DNA of 63,627 bases from Adonisia turfae CCMR0081 (GCF_011009555.1 NZ_QXHD01000004.1:1826416-1890042); one strand, 5' to 3'. Positions 35,704-45,038 are shown, counted from the stretch's first letter. Notes: generated from the sequence alone by a model not told the origin. Translations and numbers: made by a program.

Positions 35704-36225
35704 ATGAAGCGATTTAGATTACCCAATTCTGCTAATGCAACAGCTGGTTTTACTTTAATTGAGCTGTTTGTAGTGATCATTATGGTTGGAATTTTGGCCG
35801 CCATTGCTGCACCGGGGTGGCTGGGTTATATGAATCGTCAACGAGTTAGTCGTGCCCGTAGTGATTTAGCTCAAATCATTCAAAATGCCCAAACCGAAGC
35901 ACAGCAGAGAAACTCAACAAGAGTTATCAGATTTGCAGAAGATACTGGAATACCTGGTGCTCCAACAGTGCAAGTCAATTCTACAGTTGGTGTAACAACG
36001 GGTAGAGATCGTTCTGTCGGTGGAGAACAAAACGACAGCATACAATTAACAACTAGCGACCAAGAGTTTGTGTTTAACTACCGTGGTGAAGCAGAGGGTG
36101 CGCCGTATATTGTTTCTGTAACGTCTGAGTTCAGTAATAATCCAAGATGCATCATAGTACCAACATTATTAGGTGGGACTGTTCAAGCAGAAGGTGATGA
36201 ATGCGATGCCGCTCTTTATGAGTAG
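35704..36225 (+). CDS. hpsD: GspH/FimT-type pseudopilin, HpsD-like, copy 1
   Basis: 173 residues. Signal TAG|FTLIELFVVIIMVGILAAI has Glu +5. A GspH-like globular domain follows (APGWLGYMNRQRVSRARSDL, then beta strands), and a C-terminal Cys pair (PRCIIV...DECDAA) could form the D-loop disulfide of pilins. Final gene of the first operon copy. The name is by position after hpsC in the Nostoc locus and is less certain than the family. Confidence 0.8.
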   Translation: MKRFRLPNSANATAGFTLIELFVVIIMVGILAAIAAPGWLGYMNRQRVSRARSDLAQIIQNAQTEAQQRNSTRVIRFAEDTGIPGAPTVQVNSTVGVTTGRDRSVGGEQNDSIQLTTSDQEFVFNYRGEAEGAPYIVSVTSEFSNNPRCIIVPTLLGGTVQAEGDECDAALYE

Positions 36226-36447
36226 AAACAGAATACGATAAACAGAATAATGGCTGTAAAAGCAGGCAGATTTGTTAATGTACCCTGTCAGTCATAAAAC
36301 GTTTCAACTCTCTCAATATCTCAGTACATCCTGGGAACCCTTAGCCCTGAAATGTTGTAGTTGTCTAAACAGATCAGTGTATCCTGGGAACCATCTTTGA
36401 ACTCAAGGTCGTTAGTCTAAAGTATCCTGCCTCATAGAAGGATACAT
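36226..36447. promoter_or_regulatory. inter-operon region with paired direct repeats
   Basis: TCAGTACATCCTGGGAACC (36321) and TCAGTGTATCCTGGGAACC (36374) are direct repeats spaced 53 bases apart, close to five DNA turns. A third, partial GTATCCTG lies at about 36422. Such phased repeats suit binding of a regulator at a promoter for the second hps operon. No comparable sequence precedes the first operon. Confidence 0.5.
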
Positions 36448-39400
36448 ATGAAACGCTTTCGGGTTCCTGTCCCTAATCGTCATTCACTAAATCATTATAT
36501 TGGTCGAATACCTAAGCGGTTTATGGCTTGGGTGCTAAGGCTGGCTTTTATGGGTGCTCGCTTCAGTCGCACTCGACAGGCTGGCTTTGTATTACCAACA
36601 ACGGTAATGCTGCTTCTGGTACTCACCTTAACTGTTGGAGGATTAAGTTTCCGCTCATTCAATCGGGCTGCTCAGACAATCGCATATCGTGAGCAACAAC
36701 AGATTGACAACTTTGCTGCGCCCGCCGTTGACAGGGCTAAGGCTAAAATTGAGTACTTATTTACAAAAGATCCAGAAGTCATTAACAAGAGACCACCCTC
36801 TAGCAGTGACTTAATCAATTCACTTTTAAAGTATTCAAGGCCATTGGCAGACGGAGGTTACGGCCAAATCTGGGGGGCTGCAAATCAAGCCAATGACGAT
36901 CCATACACATTGCCAGATGAAACCCAGTTAGACATCAACGACGATGGTAATCCTGACCCTGCGTGGAGCTTTGAATCCCGTGATGGCAATACCATTGTTT
37001 ATTCAATCCTCACCTCTCACGAAGCAAGAGATTCAGATGGTGACATTATTCAAGACTCAGATGGTAATGAACTGACCCTAACCTCTAACCAGGTAGATGA
37101 AAAAGCAGATAACCTGGTTACGCGCAACGGTCCTATTAATACGCAACAGTCGGTTGATGGTTGCCCTGTAAGTACCCTGGCCGGTGATGGCTGGCAAGAT
37201 GCTGGCGGTACTCTACAAAAAGTCTTTCAAATTGACGTTCTAAACATTGCTAACCCCAACAATATTAATCGAACGGTTAGCTCCGCAGAATATCAGCAAG
37301 TACGCACTATTCCAAAGGGGAATGTATATGGTGCCTGGTTCCGTTACGACATGGAAATATTCCCAGGTGGAGATTTTCGCTGGAATGGAGCCATGCACTC
37401 AGAGTCAAACATCATTGCATTTGAGAATCTAGAGGCCTATCTAGTCAGTTCTCCAGAGTCCTGTGTTTTCAGTACCGATGCATCGGAAATTAGTCTCAGT
37501 GTGAGTGGCTACGATACCGATGGCGATGGCACTGATGATCAATTTTTCCAAGGGCATTTGATTTCAGGTGCATCAAGGGATGACGATTTTGGGGGAAATA
37601 CAGAATTTCACAAAGAGAATAATGCTACCCCCACTAACCCTGGCAAAAATAATCTGAAAGATGATACCGATTCAGTTGATGAAACTGGTGGAACTGATGT
37701 CACAGATGTTGCTGTAGACCCAGTTTTAATTCTTACAGAAGACATTACTGTTAATTTGGATGATACATCGTGGGATCCTGAGGCTGCCAAGGATGCGTTA
37801 TCTCCAAATCCTTTAGAGCCCAATGATCAAGTTCAACTGTTGAGTGATAGCAGTCGGGTGCGTGTCTTTCCCGATGCAGCTCGCCCATTTGTAGATGATG
37901 GGTTTCGAGCAGACAATCGCTATGGGCCAAAGCCCCGTTACGACTCTGAAAATAGCTTAAGTCAAGCTAATGGTGTATATCTCTCTACACCTCACCAAAT
38001 TGGTGATGAAATTAATGACAACTCAGTGTTAGCTAGTGATAATGCGGCTGAGCAAGAGTACGGTCTAGATGGGTATTGGGAACGACGCTCTATTTCTCAG
38101 GGTTTACGTGTTGTTGTTGGTCAACGGTTAGAGCTAGGTAATCAGTTTGGATGGGAAGCTGATGATCCGCTTTATCCACCCACAACAGTTCAGAATCTAA
38201 CTCGTAGTGGAGGTGACATAGAAAAGACACCTGCTCAAGCTAAGCAACAAAAGTCTCTGCGGGATAATTTAGCAGCTGTGCAGGGCATGGTGGTTTACCA
38301 CTACACCGAAGACAATGGAAACTTACCCTATATTTGTTCAGCGTCTACAGTGCATCCAGGTACTTTGGATACTTTAATAAATAGCCGTACCTTTACCAAA
38401 TACCCAGAAACAGATGATTGGAAAATTGATTTCCTAACAGGAACAGGAACTAACGGCTGGGAGTTTAATTTTAGTAGTTTTGATAGTAATAGTAACGGCG
38501 ACATCACCGATGAATTTGCCGATGACAAACCCATGGGCAAGGCGCTCCGTAATCTAGCGTATTTTGCCGGGGACCCTCAGGGTGGTGCGCCATCGTTTCC
38601 CCCAGTTCAAGGAGAAGCCGGTCAGGCTGACGAATTTGTTCATCCCTATCCCTACCTATCCATGTGGGGAGACTTCTCAGTGCTCCGACGTATTTTTGAC
38701 GACTACACGGTCAACACTGATGCCCAATACGATGATTTGAGCCCAGCAGATAAGTCTACCCTTCATTCTGCGGCTTGTACGCTAGGAATGCTGGCGTATA
38801 ACTTAAATAGTTTACAGCTTGAGTTTGATAGCATTCCAGCCAATGGAAGCGCTGGCCTAAATGCTCTTGGGGTACAGCTGGCTAAACTAATGGATGGAAA
38901 TGTTGCCAATGGTGAGATTGGTGAAGATACAACAACTAACCTTTGTACAACTTCCTTAGGTAGTACAGGTTGTCCACCTAGTCCCTACGATCCAAGCTAT
39001 TACACTCAATTTACAAAAGAGGAATGGCTCAACGCCCTTGAAAATGATGGTGCTCTGGGTGCAAACCTTGATACAGCCATAGCCCGAGCTGAAGTAATTG
39101 GCAGACTACAACAGGTTTTACGAGACCGCACAATGGGCTTTATTCCTGCGGGAACATCCCGTGGGATTGCTGGCTCAGGGACAGGGTATAACCCAGCTAC
39201 AGGTACCTATACCTATCAAGGGTCTGGCGGAACTTTTGCTGGTGAAATCTTTGGTGCCGGTTGTGACCCAACTGGCTTTGCCACCACTGGTGGTAACTCT
39301 GAAAACGCTCAACTTGGTTTAACAATGGCCTTTTGTTCCATTTCCGAAGGGCCAAAGTATCCAATCTTGCATTATCTTTTCCCAGTCACGGACCACGATT

Positions 39401-41274
39401 ATCTTGACTTAAATAACTCAACTTATCGTCAACCCTACAGGGATAATTTCTATCCCACTGCCGTAACCACAACTGCTGAAGAACTTTTGAATGAAGGAAG
39501 CACCGCGTCTCCCTTTGTTGTCGAGGTTGATGAGAAAGGTACCACAGGGAGCCTTGCAAATGCGGCTGACGATGAAATTATTGGTGGTGTAAATGATGAT
39601 GACAGCATACTCTTTACAACAGTTGGGCCAGATACTATTGCCCTAGCACCCAGGACCAGTCTTGCCAATTTCAGACAGCCAACCAGTGCGGGTACTGGCC
39701 TCAGCACCCGCGATGACCTCCAAACAAATGCAATTGATGCAGACGGTACCATCACAGAACTTGCATTTCTTGACAAAGCCATGATGGATGGACGCGAGTT
39801 GTTAAATATTCGCGTGCTTGATTTAGATATCGATAAACTGACGGATATTACTGCGGACGCTCGTTCATACTTTACCGTTGGCACCGAGCAAATTGCCTGG
39901 ATTCCAGAAGACGATGGTATTTTCTATGCCGCCAGAGAAGATGCTGTGAGAGAAGACAATATCGTTCGCCCTCGCCAGGCAGATTGGGCTACCTGTCAAG
40001 ATTTTGCCAATCTGCAAGATAACGGACAAAACTGTCCAATGGATGTTGTGCCAAATGGCCCTAATCAACAAGGAACCTACGATCCACCGTTGGCAGACAA
40101 CTTAATTAGTCCAAAGCCGGTTGATATGTATGCCGATCCTGATCGACGCCCCTACGGTTTCCGATTAATTAATGGTGCGATTATCCATCGTTCAGGCGAC
40201 GATAAGGCCGCAGGGGTTACCTTTGTCACCGATAATCCAGCTTATATCTATGGTAATTTCAATCTCCACCAAGATACTTCTGGCAATATTCTCGAAGAAT
40301 TTGAAGAACAGCTAGGCACAGACTTTGCCACCGGAGCAGGCAACCCCTTTAACGATTTCTATGGACGTAGCACCCTGGACCAGGACTTTGCACAGGGCGG
40401 CCAAGACCTATGGAGGCCTGCCGAAATTTTTGCTGATGCAGTCAGCATTCTCTCCAGTGAGTTCCGCGATGGTTACGTTGAAGATGCCTATATTTATGAA
40501 ACTGACGGTAGTACAACTACCATAGGGGCTAATAGTGCTCAATCCTCATATCTAAATTCGGATCGACCGCTTAGGGAGGATGATGCTACATGGGAGCCAC
40601 GCCACTGGCAGCGTGAAGATTTAGCAGACCAACAGGGTGATAGCAATGTTTCGCTGCCAATCCGATTTAATCGGAACGGCATTGCAGCTAAAGCACAGAC
40701 TGAAGGGGACTTAAGTTCTGCATACACCGAATTCCCCACTACGTTTAATGGTGGCCGTGCAAACCATATCCAGTTTTCAGATGAGGCTGAACGTCAGGAG
40801 AATCTGATTCCAGCAGCTGATAATACCCGCGTTAATGCACTGTTAGTTTCGGGTATTGTACCGCTGCGAGCAGGCCAAAACTATGGTGGGTTACACAACT
40901 TCCCACGGCTGCTTGAGTATTGGCCTGGTAAAAACTTGTTTATTTCAGGGGGTTTTTTCCAGTTGAACTTTAGTACCCAGGCAACGGCTCCATTTGACCA
41001 GGACTCTTGGGAACCAGGTACTACACCTATTTCTACTGGTGGTAACAATGTGTACAACGGCTTCTACGGTGCCGCCACCCGTATTTGGGGTTACGATGTC
41101 GGTTTCCAGTACACCAGTGTTGCTCCCATTGCCCGTCGTTTCGTTGCCTTAGGTCGACCCAGAAGTGAGTTTTATCGGGAGCTGCCTCTACAGGATGAGT
41201 ATATCGCTAACCTCTGTACAGCAGAAGATTCGACCGGTGCCCTTGTACTCGGTGCTGATGTTGGTTGCCAATAG
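36448..41274 (+). CDS. hpsA: hormogonium polysaccharide protein HpsA, copy 2
   Basis: 1608 residues, a paralogue of the protein at 29267. It has the same basic leader and QAGFVLPTTVMLLLVLTL helix (again Thr at +5), the same calcium-type loops (DINDDGNPD at 162, DTDGDGTDD at 356) and the same end (DVGCQ). It is longer mainly in the centre (about residues 815-1000), with additional Cys- and Gly-rich sequence (NLCTTSLGSTGCPPSP; GTYTYQGSGGTFAGE). Stretches of DNA are identical to copy 1. Expected to sit in the outer surface machinery; its role is inferred from Nostoc HpsA. Confidence 0.88.
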   Translation: MKRFRVPVPNRHSLNHYIGRIPKRFMAWVLRLAFMGARFSRTRQAGFVLPTTVMLLLVLTLTVGGLSFRSFNRAAQTIAYREQQQIDNFAAPAVDRAKAKIEYLFTKDPEVINKRPPSSSDLINSLLKYSRPLADGGYGQIWGAANQANDDPYTLPDETQLDINDDGNPDPAWSFESRDGNTIVYSILTSHEARDSDGDIIQDSDGNELTLTSNQVDEKADNLVTRNGPINTQQSVDGCPVSTLAGDGWQDAGGTLQKVFQIDVLNIANPNNINRTVSSAEYQQVRTIPKGNVYGAWFRYDMEIFPGGDFRWNGAMHSESNIIAFENLEAYLVSSPESCVFSTDASEISLSVSGYDTDGDGTDDQFFQGHLISGASRDDDFGGNTEFHKENNATPTNPGKNNLKDDTDSVDETGGTDVTDVAVDPVLILTEDITVNLDDTSWDPEAAKDALSPNPLEPNDQVQLLSDSSRVRVFPDAARPFVDDGFRADNRYGPKPRYDSENSLSQANGVYLSTPHQIGDEINDNSVLASDNAAEQEYGLDGYWERRSISQGLRVVVGQRLELGNQFGWEADDPLYPPTTVQNLTRSGGDIEKTPAQAKQQKSLRDNLAAVQGMVVYHYTEDNGNLPYICSASTVHPGTLDTLINSRTFTKYPETDDWKIDFLTGTGTNGWEFNFSSFDSNSNGDITDEFADDKPMGKALRNLAYFAGDPQGGAPSFPPVQGEAGQADEFVHPYPYLSMWGDFSVLRRIFDDYTVNTDAQYDDLSPADKSTLHSAACTLGMLAYNLNSLQLEFDSIPANGSAGLNALGVQLAKLMDGNVANGEIGEDTTTNLCTTSLGSTGCPPSPYDPSYYTQFTKEEWLNALENDGALGANLDTAIARAEVIGRLQQVLRDRTMGFIPAGTSRGIAGSGTGYNPATGTYTYQGSGGTFAGEIFGAGCDPTGFATTGGNSENAQLGLTMAFCSISEGPKYPILHYLFPVTDHDYLDLNNSTYRQPYRDNFYPTAVTTTAEELLNEGSTASPFVVEVDEKGTTGSLANAADDEIIGGVNDDDSILFTTVGPDTIALAPRTSLANFRQPTSAGTGLSTRDDLQTNAIDADGTITELAFLDKAMMDGRELLNIRVLDLDIDKLTDITADARSYFTVGTEQIAWIPEDDGIFYAAREDAVREDNIVRPRQADWATCQDFANLQDNGQNCPMDVVPNGPNQQGTYDPPLADNLISPKPVDMYADPDRRPYGFRLINGAIIHRSGDDKAAGVTFVTDNPAYIYGNFNLHQDTSGNILEEFEEQLGTDFATGAGNPFNDFYGRSTLDQDFAQGGQDLWRPAEIFADAVSILSSEFRDGYVEDAYIYETDGSTTTIGANSAQSSYLNSDRPLREDDATWEPRHWQREDLADQQGDSNVSLPIRFNRNGIAAKAQTEGDLSSAYTEFPTTFNGGRANHIQFSDEAERQENLIPAADNTRVNALLVSGIVPLRAGQNYGGLHNFPRLLEYWPGKNLFISGGFFQLNFSTQATAPFDQDSWEPGTTPISTGGNNVYNGFYGAATRIWGYDVGFQYTSVAPIARRFVALGRPRSEFYRELPLQDEYIANLCTAEDSTGALVLGADVGCQ

Positions 41275-41287
41275 GGAGTAATCGAAA

Positions 41288-41995
41288 ATGTTTTTGAAAA
41301 ATAGGCAACTAAAAAAGCTAATGAGTACTAAGTCGCAAGTACCTGTTAAGGCCGATGACAGTGGTCTGACGCTGATTGAGGGGTTGGTGGCAATTGTGAT
41401 TATCGCCATCGCTACGGCAGTCATGACGCCAATGGTCATCCTGGCTGTTGGGACCAGAGTTCAAAGTCAACGGGCAGAGCAAGCCTTTCAAATAGCCCAG
41501 GCAGAAGTAGACCGGATAAAGCTGATTGTTAGTCAGGGTGGGAACTACACCTTAAATATTGCGCCAACACCAACGGGTGTAAATAGCGTAGCTGACTTTG
41601 ATGTTGTTCCGGTCCCTGCGCCAAATGTTATTAACGACAACACATACTCAACAACAACTGACGCGGCTCGGGCCATTGATGTGGATAACGATGGCAACGC
41701 CGATTACGCTGTTCAGGTTTTCAAAACTGACGGAATTACAAGCGGGACAATCCCCGTCGCGTTTGATCTAGGGGTTAGGGTTTATCGCGCTGACATCATA
41801 GGAAGTTTAGATCCCACAGATGTGGAACAGGCCAGCCTGATTATGACCAGCGGTGAAGGGCAATCAGGTAATGCCCCCCTCTCCACTATCTACACTAGCC
41901 TCATCAGAAGTGATGATGAAGAATCACTGTGTGACTACTACGAATTCATCAACAGTGTTCAAGGAACAACTGTTTCTACGCCTTCTGAATGTTAA
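41288..41995 (+). CDS. hpsB: pseudopilin HpsB, copy 2
   Basis: 235 residues. Prepilin signal DSG|LTLIEGLVAIVIIAIATA with Glu +5; calcium-loop-like DVDNDGNAD at 131-139; C-terminal Cys pair (LCDYYEF...SEC). It lies 13 bases after hpsA copy 2, mirroring copy 1. The N-terminal 90 residues are close to identical to copy 1 and the middle varies, with short insertions and deletions. Confidence 0.88.
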   Translation: MFLKNRQLKKLMSTKSQVPVKADDSGLTLIEGLVAIVIIAIATAVMTPMVILAVGTRVQSQRAEQAFQIAQAEVDRIKLIVSQGGNYTLNIAPTPTGVNSVADFDVVPVPAPNVINDNTYSTTTDAARAIDVDNDGNADYAVQVFKTDGITSGTIPVAFDLGVRVYRADIIGSLDPTDVEQASLIMTSGEGQSGNAPLSTIYTSLIRSDDEESLCDYYEFINSVQGTTVSTPSEC

Positions 41996-42018
41996 CTGCA
42001 CTATTCTTTGAAAGCTCC

Positions 42019-43056
42019 ATGGCTAATTACCATTCTAAAAGTTGGTTGTATCGATGGCTGTTGCAGCAACGAAAACATCGAACTTCTGGGTTCACCTTAA
42101 TGGAAGTTCTTATCTCAATGATCATTGCTGGCATCATTATATCTGGCTTGTTGTTTTTAGTGGTTGAACTGTTACAAATAGACCGTCGAGAAATTGCACT
42201 GGAACGGGTTCAACGGGATATGCAGCGTGCCATAGACTATATCGCTGATGATTTAGAAGAAGCTGTCTACGTCTATAACGATGTTCGCATGCAGGAGATT
42301 GTTGACGATATCCAGATTTTAAGTGACCAGATGGGCACTGGTGTGGAGGGTAGTGGTGATGCGGTTCCCTTACTTGCCTTTTGGCGCACAGTGCCTCTAG
42401 ATGATGATGTGTTGCCTGATACTTGTACAGGCAATGACGATGAGATGGAAATCTGTCGAGTTGCGAGAACACGTCGAGCGAGTTATTCCCTGATTGTTTA
42501 CTATCAACAGCATCGGGATGATACTGATGCAGACTATGTTTGGAAGGGTCCCAGCGTCCTCAGACGTTACGAGCTGCCCCAGTATGCCAACTTAGCCACT
42601 TTCACTGAAACCCCTGGTTACGCGGACCCTATTACGGACCAGGCTACTGATTTTGAAAACTGGGAGCCGAGTACAACGCCTGATGCTGTTGGCGGCAATA
42701 GCGTCGCGTTAGTAGATTTTGTGGAACAAGCGGATCCAGGGGGGACTGCTGTTGACTGTCGTAATTTAGTCTTTGGTCTCAATAGCCGTTTAACTGGAGA
42801 AAACGATAACACTAATGATGTATATGACTATGTCGTGACTCCTGAAAATGCGACCGATGCAGCTGGTTTTTTTGCTTGTATACGACAACCTAACCTGGCT
42901 GACGGAGATTTTAGGACAACTCAGGATGTCTATCTTTTTCTCAGGGGTGATGTTGAATCGGAAAATCGCTTTTTAGGGCCAGCAAGTGACGGCAGCCGTT
43001 TCCCTGTACTACAAACTCAGGTCAAGCTGCGCGGTGTCATCAATAAAGATGGATAA
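42019..43056 (+). CDS. hpsC: pseudopilin HpsC, copy 2
   Basis: 345 residues from ATG 42019 (MANYHSKSWL), aligned with copy 1; an ATG 30 bases upstream overlaps the hpsB end and is less likely. Signal TSG|FTLMEVLISMIIAGII with Glu +5; the GspJ-like helix ELLQIDRREIALERVQRDMQ is shared with copy 1. The globular region differs in several loops. It is 21 bases from hpsD copy 2, exactly as in copy 1. Confidence 0.87.
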   Translation: MANYHSKSWLYRWLLQQRKHRTSGFTLMEVLISMIIAGIIISGLLFLVVELLQIDRREIALERVQRDMQRAIDYIADDLEEAVYVYNDVRMQEIVDDIQILSDQMGTGVEGSGDAVPLLAFWRTVPLDDDVLPDTCTGNDDEMEICRVARTRRASYSLIVYYQQHRDDTDADYVWKGPSVLRRYELPQYANLATFTETPGYADPITDQATDFENWEPSTTPDAVGGNSVALVDFVEQADPGGTAVDCRNLVFGLNSRLTGENDNTNDVYDYVVTPENATDAAGFFACIRQPNLADGDFRTTQDVYLFLRGDVESENRFLGPASDGSRFPVLQTQVKLRGVINKDG

Positions 43057-43077
43057 TTAGCGATAAGGACACTAATC

Positions 43078-43611
43078 ATGAAGCGATTTAAGCCACAAAA
43101 ATCTATCTCTTCAACAGCTGGCTTCTCAATGCTTGAGCTATTGGTGGTTATCATTATGGTAGGCATTTTGGCCGCCATTGTTGCGCCTGGCTGGCTGGGT
43201 TATATGAATCGTCAACGTGTGAGTCGTGCCCGTAGCGATTTAGCCCAAATCATTCAAACTGCTCAATCTGATGCACAACAAAAAAACTCCACTAGAGTCA
43301 TCAGATTCTCTGGGGCTGCGGGTGTATCAGCTGCTCCTACAGTACAAGTAAACTCTACAACTGGTGAAACAACTGGTAGAGAACAGTCTGTTGGTGGAGA
43401 ACAAAATGGCAGTATTCGGTTAACGGCGAATGTTCAAGAGTTTGTTTTTAATTATAAAGGGGAAGTTGAACCCGTTAATCCAACAGATTTACCCTATATT
43501 GTGTCTGTCACCTCGGAACTGAGTGAGACACCGAAATGTATCATTGTGCCGACTATACTTGGCGGCATTGTGCAAGCGAATGGTAACGATTGTGATGCTT
43601 CTCTTTACTAA
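43078..43611 (+). CDS. hpsD: GspH/FimT-type pseudopilin, HpsD-like, copy 2
   Basis: 177 residues. Signal TAG|FSMLELLVVIIMVGIL with Glu +5; conserved APGWLGYMNRQRVSRARSDL; C-terminal Cys pair (PKCIIV...NDCDAS). It ends the second operon copy. A hairpin follows at 43615-43638, so transcription may weaken here before the next pilin gene. Confidence 0.8.
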   Translation: MKRFKPQKSISSTAGFSMLELLVVIIMVGILAAIVAPGWLGYMNRQRVSRARSDLAQIIQTAQSDAQQKNSTRVIRFSGAAGVSAAPTVQVNSTTGETTGREQSVGGEQNGSIRLTANVQEFVFNYKGEVEPVNPTDLPYIVSVTSELSETPKCIIVPTILGGIVQANGNDCDASLY

Positions 43612-43614
43612 GGA

Positions 43615-43638
43615 CAACTCTCACAAAATATGAGAGTT
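43615..43638 (+). terminator. weak hairpin after the second hps operon copy
   Basis: AACTCTCA and TGAGAGTT pair perfectly over eight bases around an AT loop, immediately after the hpsD stop. It has no long T-run. It may stabilise the mRNA end or reduce read-through into the 43739 gene. Confidence 0.4.
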
Positions 43639-43738
43639 TAAGGCTTGAGCATTTGATATTAGTCGAGCTTGTTGACAGCCAATTTAGGGCTATTTCTGGG
43701 AATTTTAAAAGTGTTGCAAGTTTCCGCTTAGCTAGACT

Positions 43739-44284
43739 ATGAGTAAATTCCACAGACTTCAATATTCTGTTGCTAGGGACTCTGGCTTTACACTTTTAGA
43801 AACAATTATAGTTCTCGTCGTTGTTGGTATTTTAAGTGCTCTAGTATTACCAACATGGAATGGATCGCAAGAACGATGGCGGGTTTCTGAAGCTCAAAGT
43901 AACGCCTATAGTGCAATTCGCAAAACTCAAGCGATGGCAATGCATCAGCACGTAACCTGGCAATTTAGTATTCGTGAATCACTCGCGGGCGAGGTGGAAT
44001 GGGCCATGCACCCGCTGTCAGGTGTACCTGTTGACTGGACATCTTTGGGTGATAAAGCTCTGGATCTTGACCTGGCAGATACCACCTTGCATAAGCGCGA
44101 TGGAGCGTACTATATACGCTTTGACTATAAGGGACGGTTAGCTTCACAGACGCGGACGCTTACGTTCACCAGCAGCAGGGCACCATCCATAAAAAGCTGT
44201 ATAGTAATGTCCACCCTATTGGGTGCTATCCGCCAATCCCATGAGCAACCAAAACCTAACGCCAGAGGACGATATTGTTATTAA
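43739..44284 (+). CDS. additional GspH/FimT-type pseudopilin
   Basis: 181 residues. Signal DSG|FTLLETIIVLVVVGILSAL with Glu +5, a GspH-like body (WNGSQERWRVSEAQSNAYSA, then QAMAMHQHVTWQFSIRE) and a C-terminal Cys pair (KSCIVM...RYCY). Related in plan to HpsD but clearly diverged, and without a counterpart after the first operon copy. It could be the equivalent of HpsH or HpsI. A 16-base tandem duplication covers its last codons and stop. Confidence 0.8.
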   Translation: MSKFHRLQYSVARDSGFTLLETIIVLVVVGILSALVLPTWNGSQERWRVSEAQSNAYSAIRKTQAMAMHQHVTWQFSIRESLAGEVEWAMHPLSGVPVDWTSLGDKALDLDLADTTLHKRDGAYYIRFDYKGRLASQTRTLTFTSSRAPSIKSCIVMSTLLGAIRQSHEQPKPNARGRYCY

Positions 44285-44301
44285 ACGGTATTGTTATTAA
44301 G
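44270..44301 (+). repeat. 16-bp tandem duplication across a stop codon
   Basis: CGATATTGTTATTAAA is followed directly by CGGTATTGTTATTAAG. The first unit carries the last codons and stop (TAA 44282-44284) of the pseudopilin gene; the second is shifted by one base and untranslated. Looks like recent replication slippage. Confidence 0.6.
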
Positions 44302-44337
44302 TAGAGTAATTGTGTTTGCTTGCTTGGAGGGAGATTA

Positions 44338-44982
44338 ATGGCTCCATACTCTCATGCTCAGATTGAAAGCATAGTTTTTGATCTGGGTGGGGTAATTGTC
44401 AATTTGGATTATGGTCTCACTATTCAAGCATTTAGTGAGTTGGCTGGTTATGACGTCACTCAGCAGTATAGTCAACAGAGCCAAGCAGACATTTTTTCCA
44501 AGTTTGAGGTTGGCAGTATTACACCAGCTGAGTTTAGACGCAGTCTGATGCAGTTGCTACAGTTTGAAGCTGACGATGAGGCAATTAATCAGGCGTGGAG
44601 TGCACTGATTCTTGATTTTCCGCCAAAGCGGGTGGAGTTAATACGTCAGCTCGGCCAGCAGAAGCGGATATTTTTATTGTCCAATATTAATGAACTACAT
44701 TTAGCGACGAGCGATCGCAAATTCACCGAAGCCATGGGCAACGACATTGGCACCCTAGCCGATCAGTTTGAGCGGGTCTATTATTCGCATCTGGTGGGCG
44801 ATCGCAAACCAAATACCAGCATTTTTCAACGGGTCATCGATGAAAACAACCTTGACCCCGCAAAAACACTTTTCCTCGACGATACAGCCCACAATTTAGT
44901 CGGAGCACAGCAGATTGGCTTGCAAACCGTACACATTACCCAGGAGCGCCCTATCGAAAGCCTGAATTTGTTGGATTTATAG
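44338..44982 (+). CDS. HAD-superfamily phosphatase (HAD-IA, YihX-like)
   Basis: 214 residues from ATG 44338, which has a good GGAGGGAG ribosome-binding site. An upstream TTG would place the start ahead of that site. Motif I is IVFDLGGVIVNLDYG (DxGGV, as in the YihX/epoxide-hydrolase-like group), motif II is FLLSNINELH and motifs III/IV are HLVGDRKPNTSIFQ and TLFLDDTAHNLVGA. Probably a sugar-phosphate or related small-molecule phosphatase. The acid/base residue usually two after the first Asp is Gly, as in that subgroup. Confidence 0.85.
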   Translation: MAPYSHAQIESIVFDLGGVIVNLDYGLTIQAFSELAGYDVTQQYSQQSQADIFSKFEVGSITPAEFRRSLMQLLQFEADDEAINQAWSALILDFPPKRVELIRQLGQQKRIFLLSNINELHLATSDRKFTEAMGNDIGTLADQFERVYYSHLVGDRKPNTSIFQRVIDENNLDPAKTLFLDDTAHNLVGAQQIGLQTVHITQERPIESLNLLDL

Positions 44983-45038
44983 CGATTTCAAACAATTTGG
45001 CCCTAGGAGAACGTATAGAATAGTAATCTATTCCCTTG

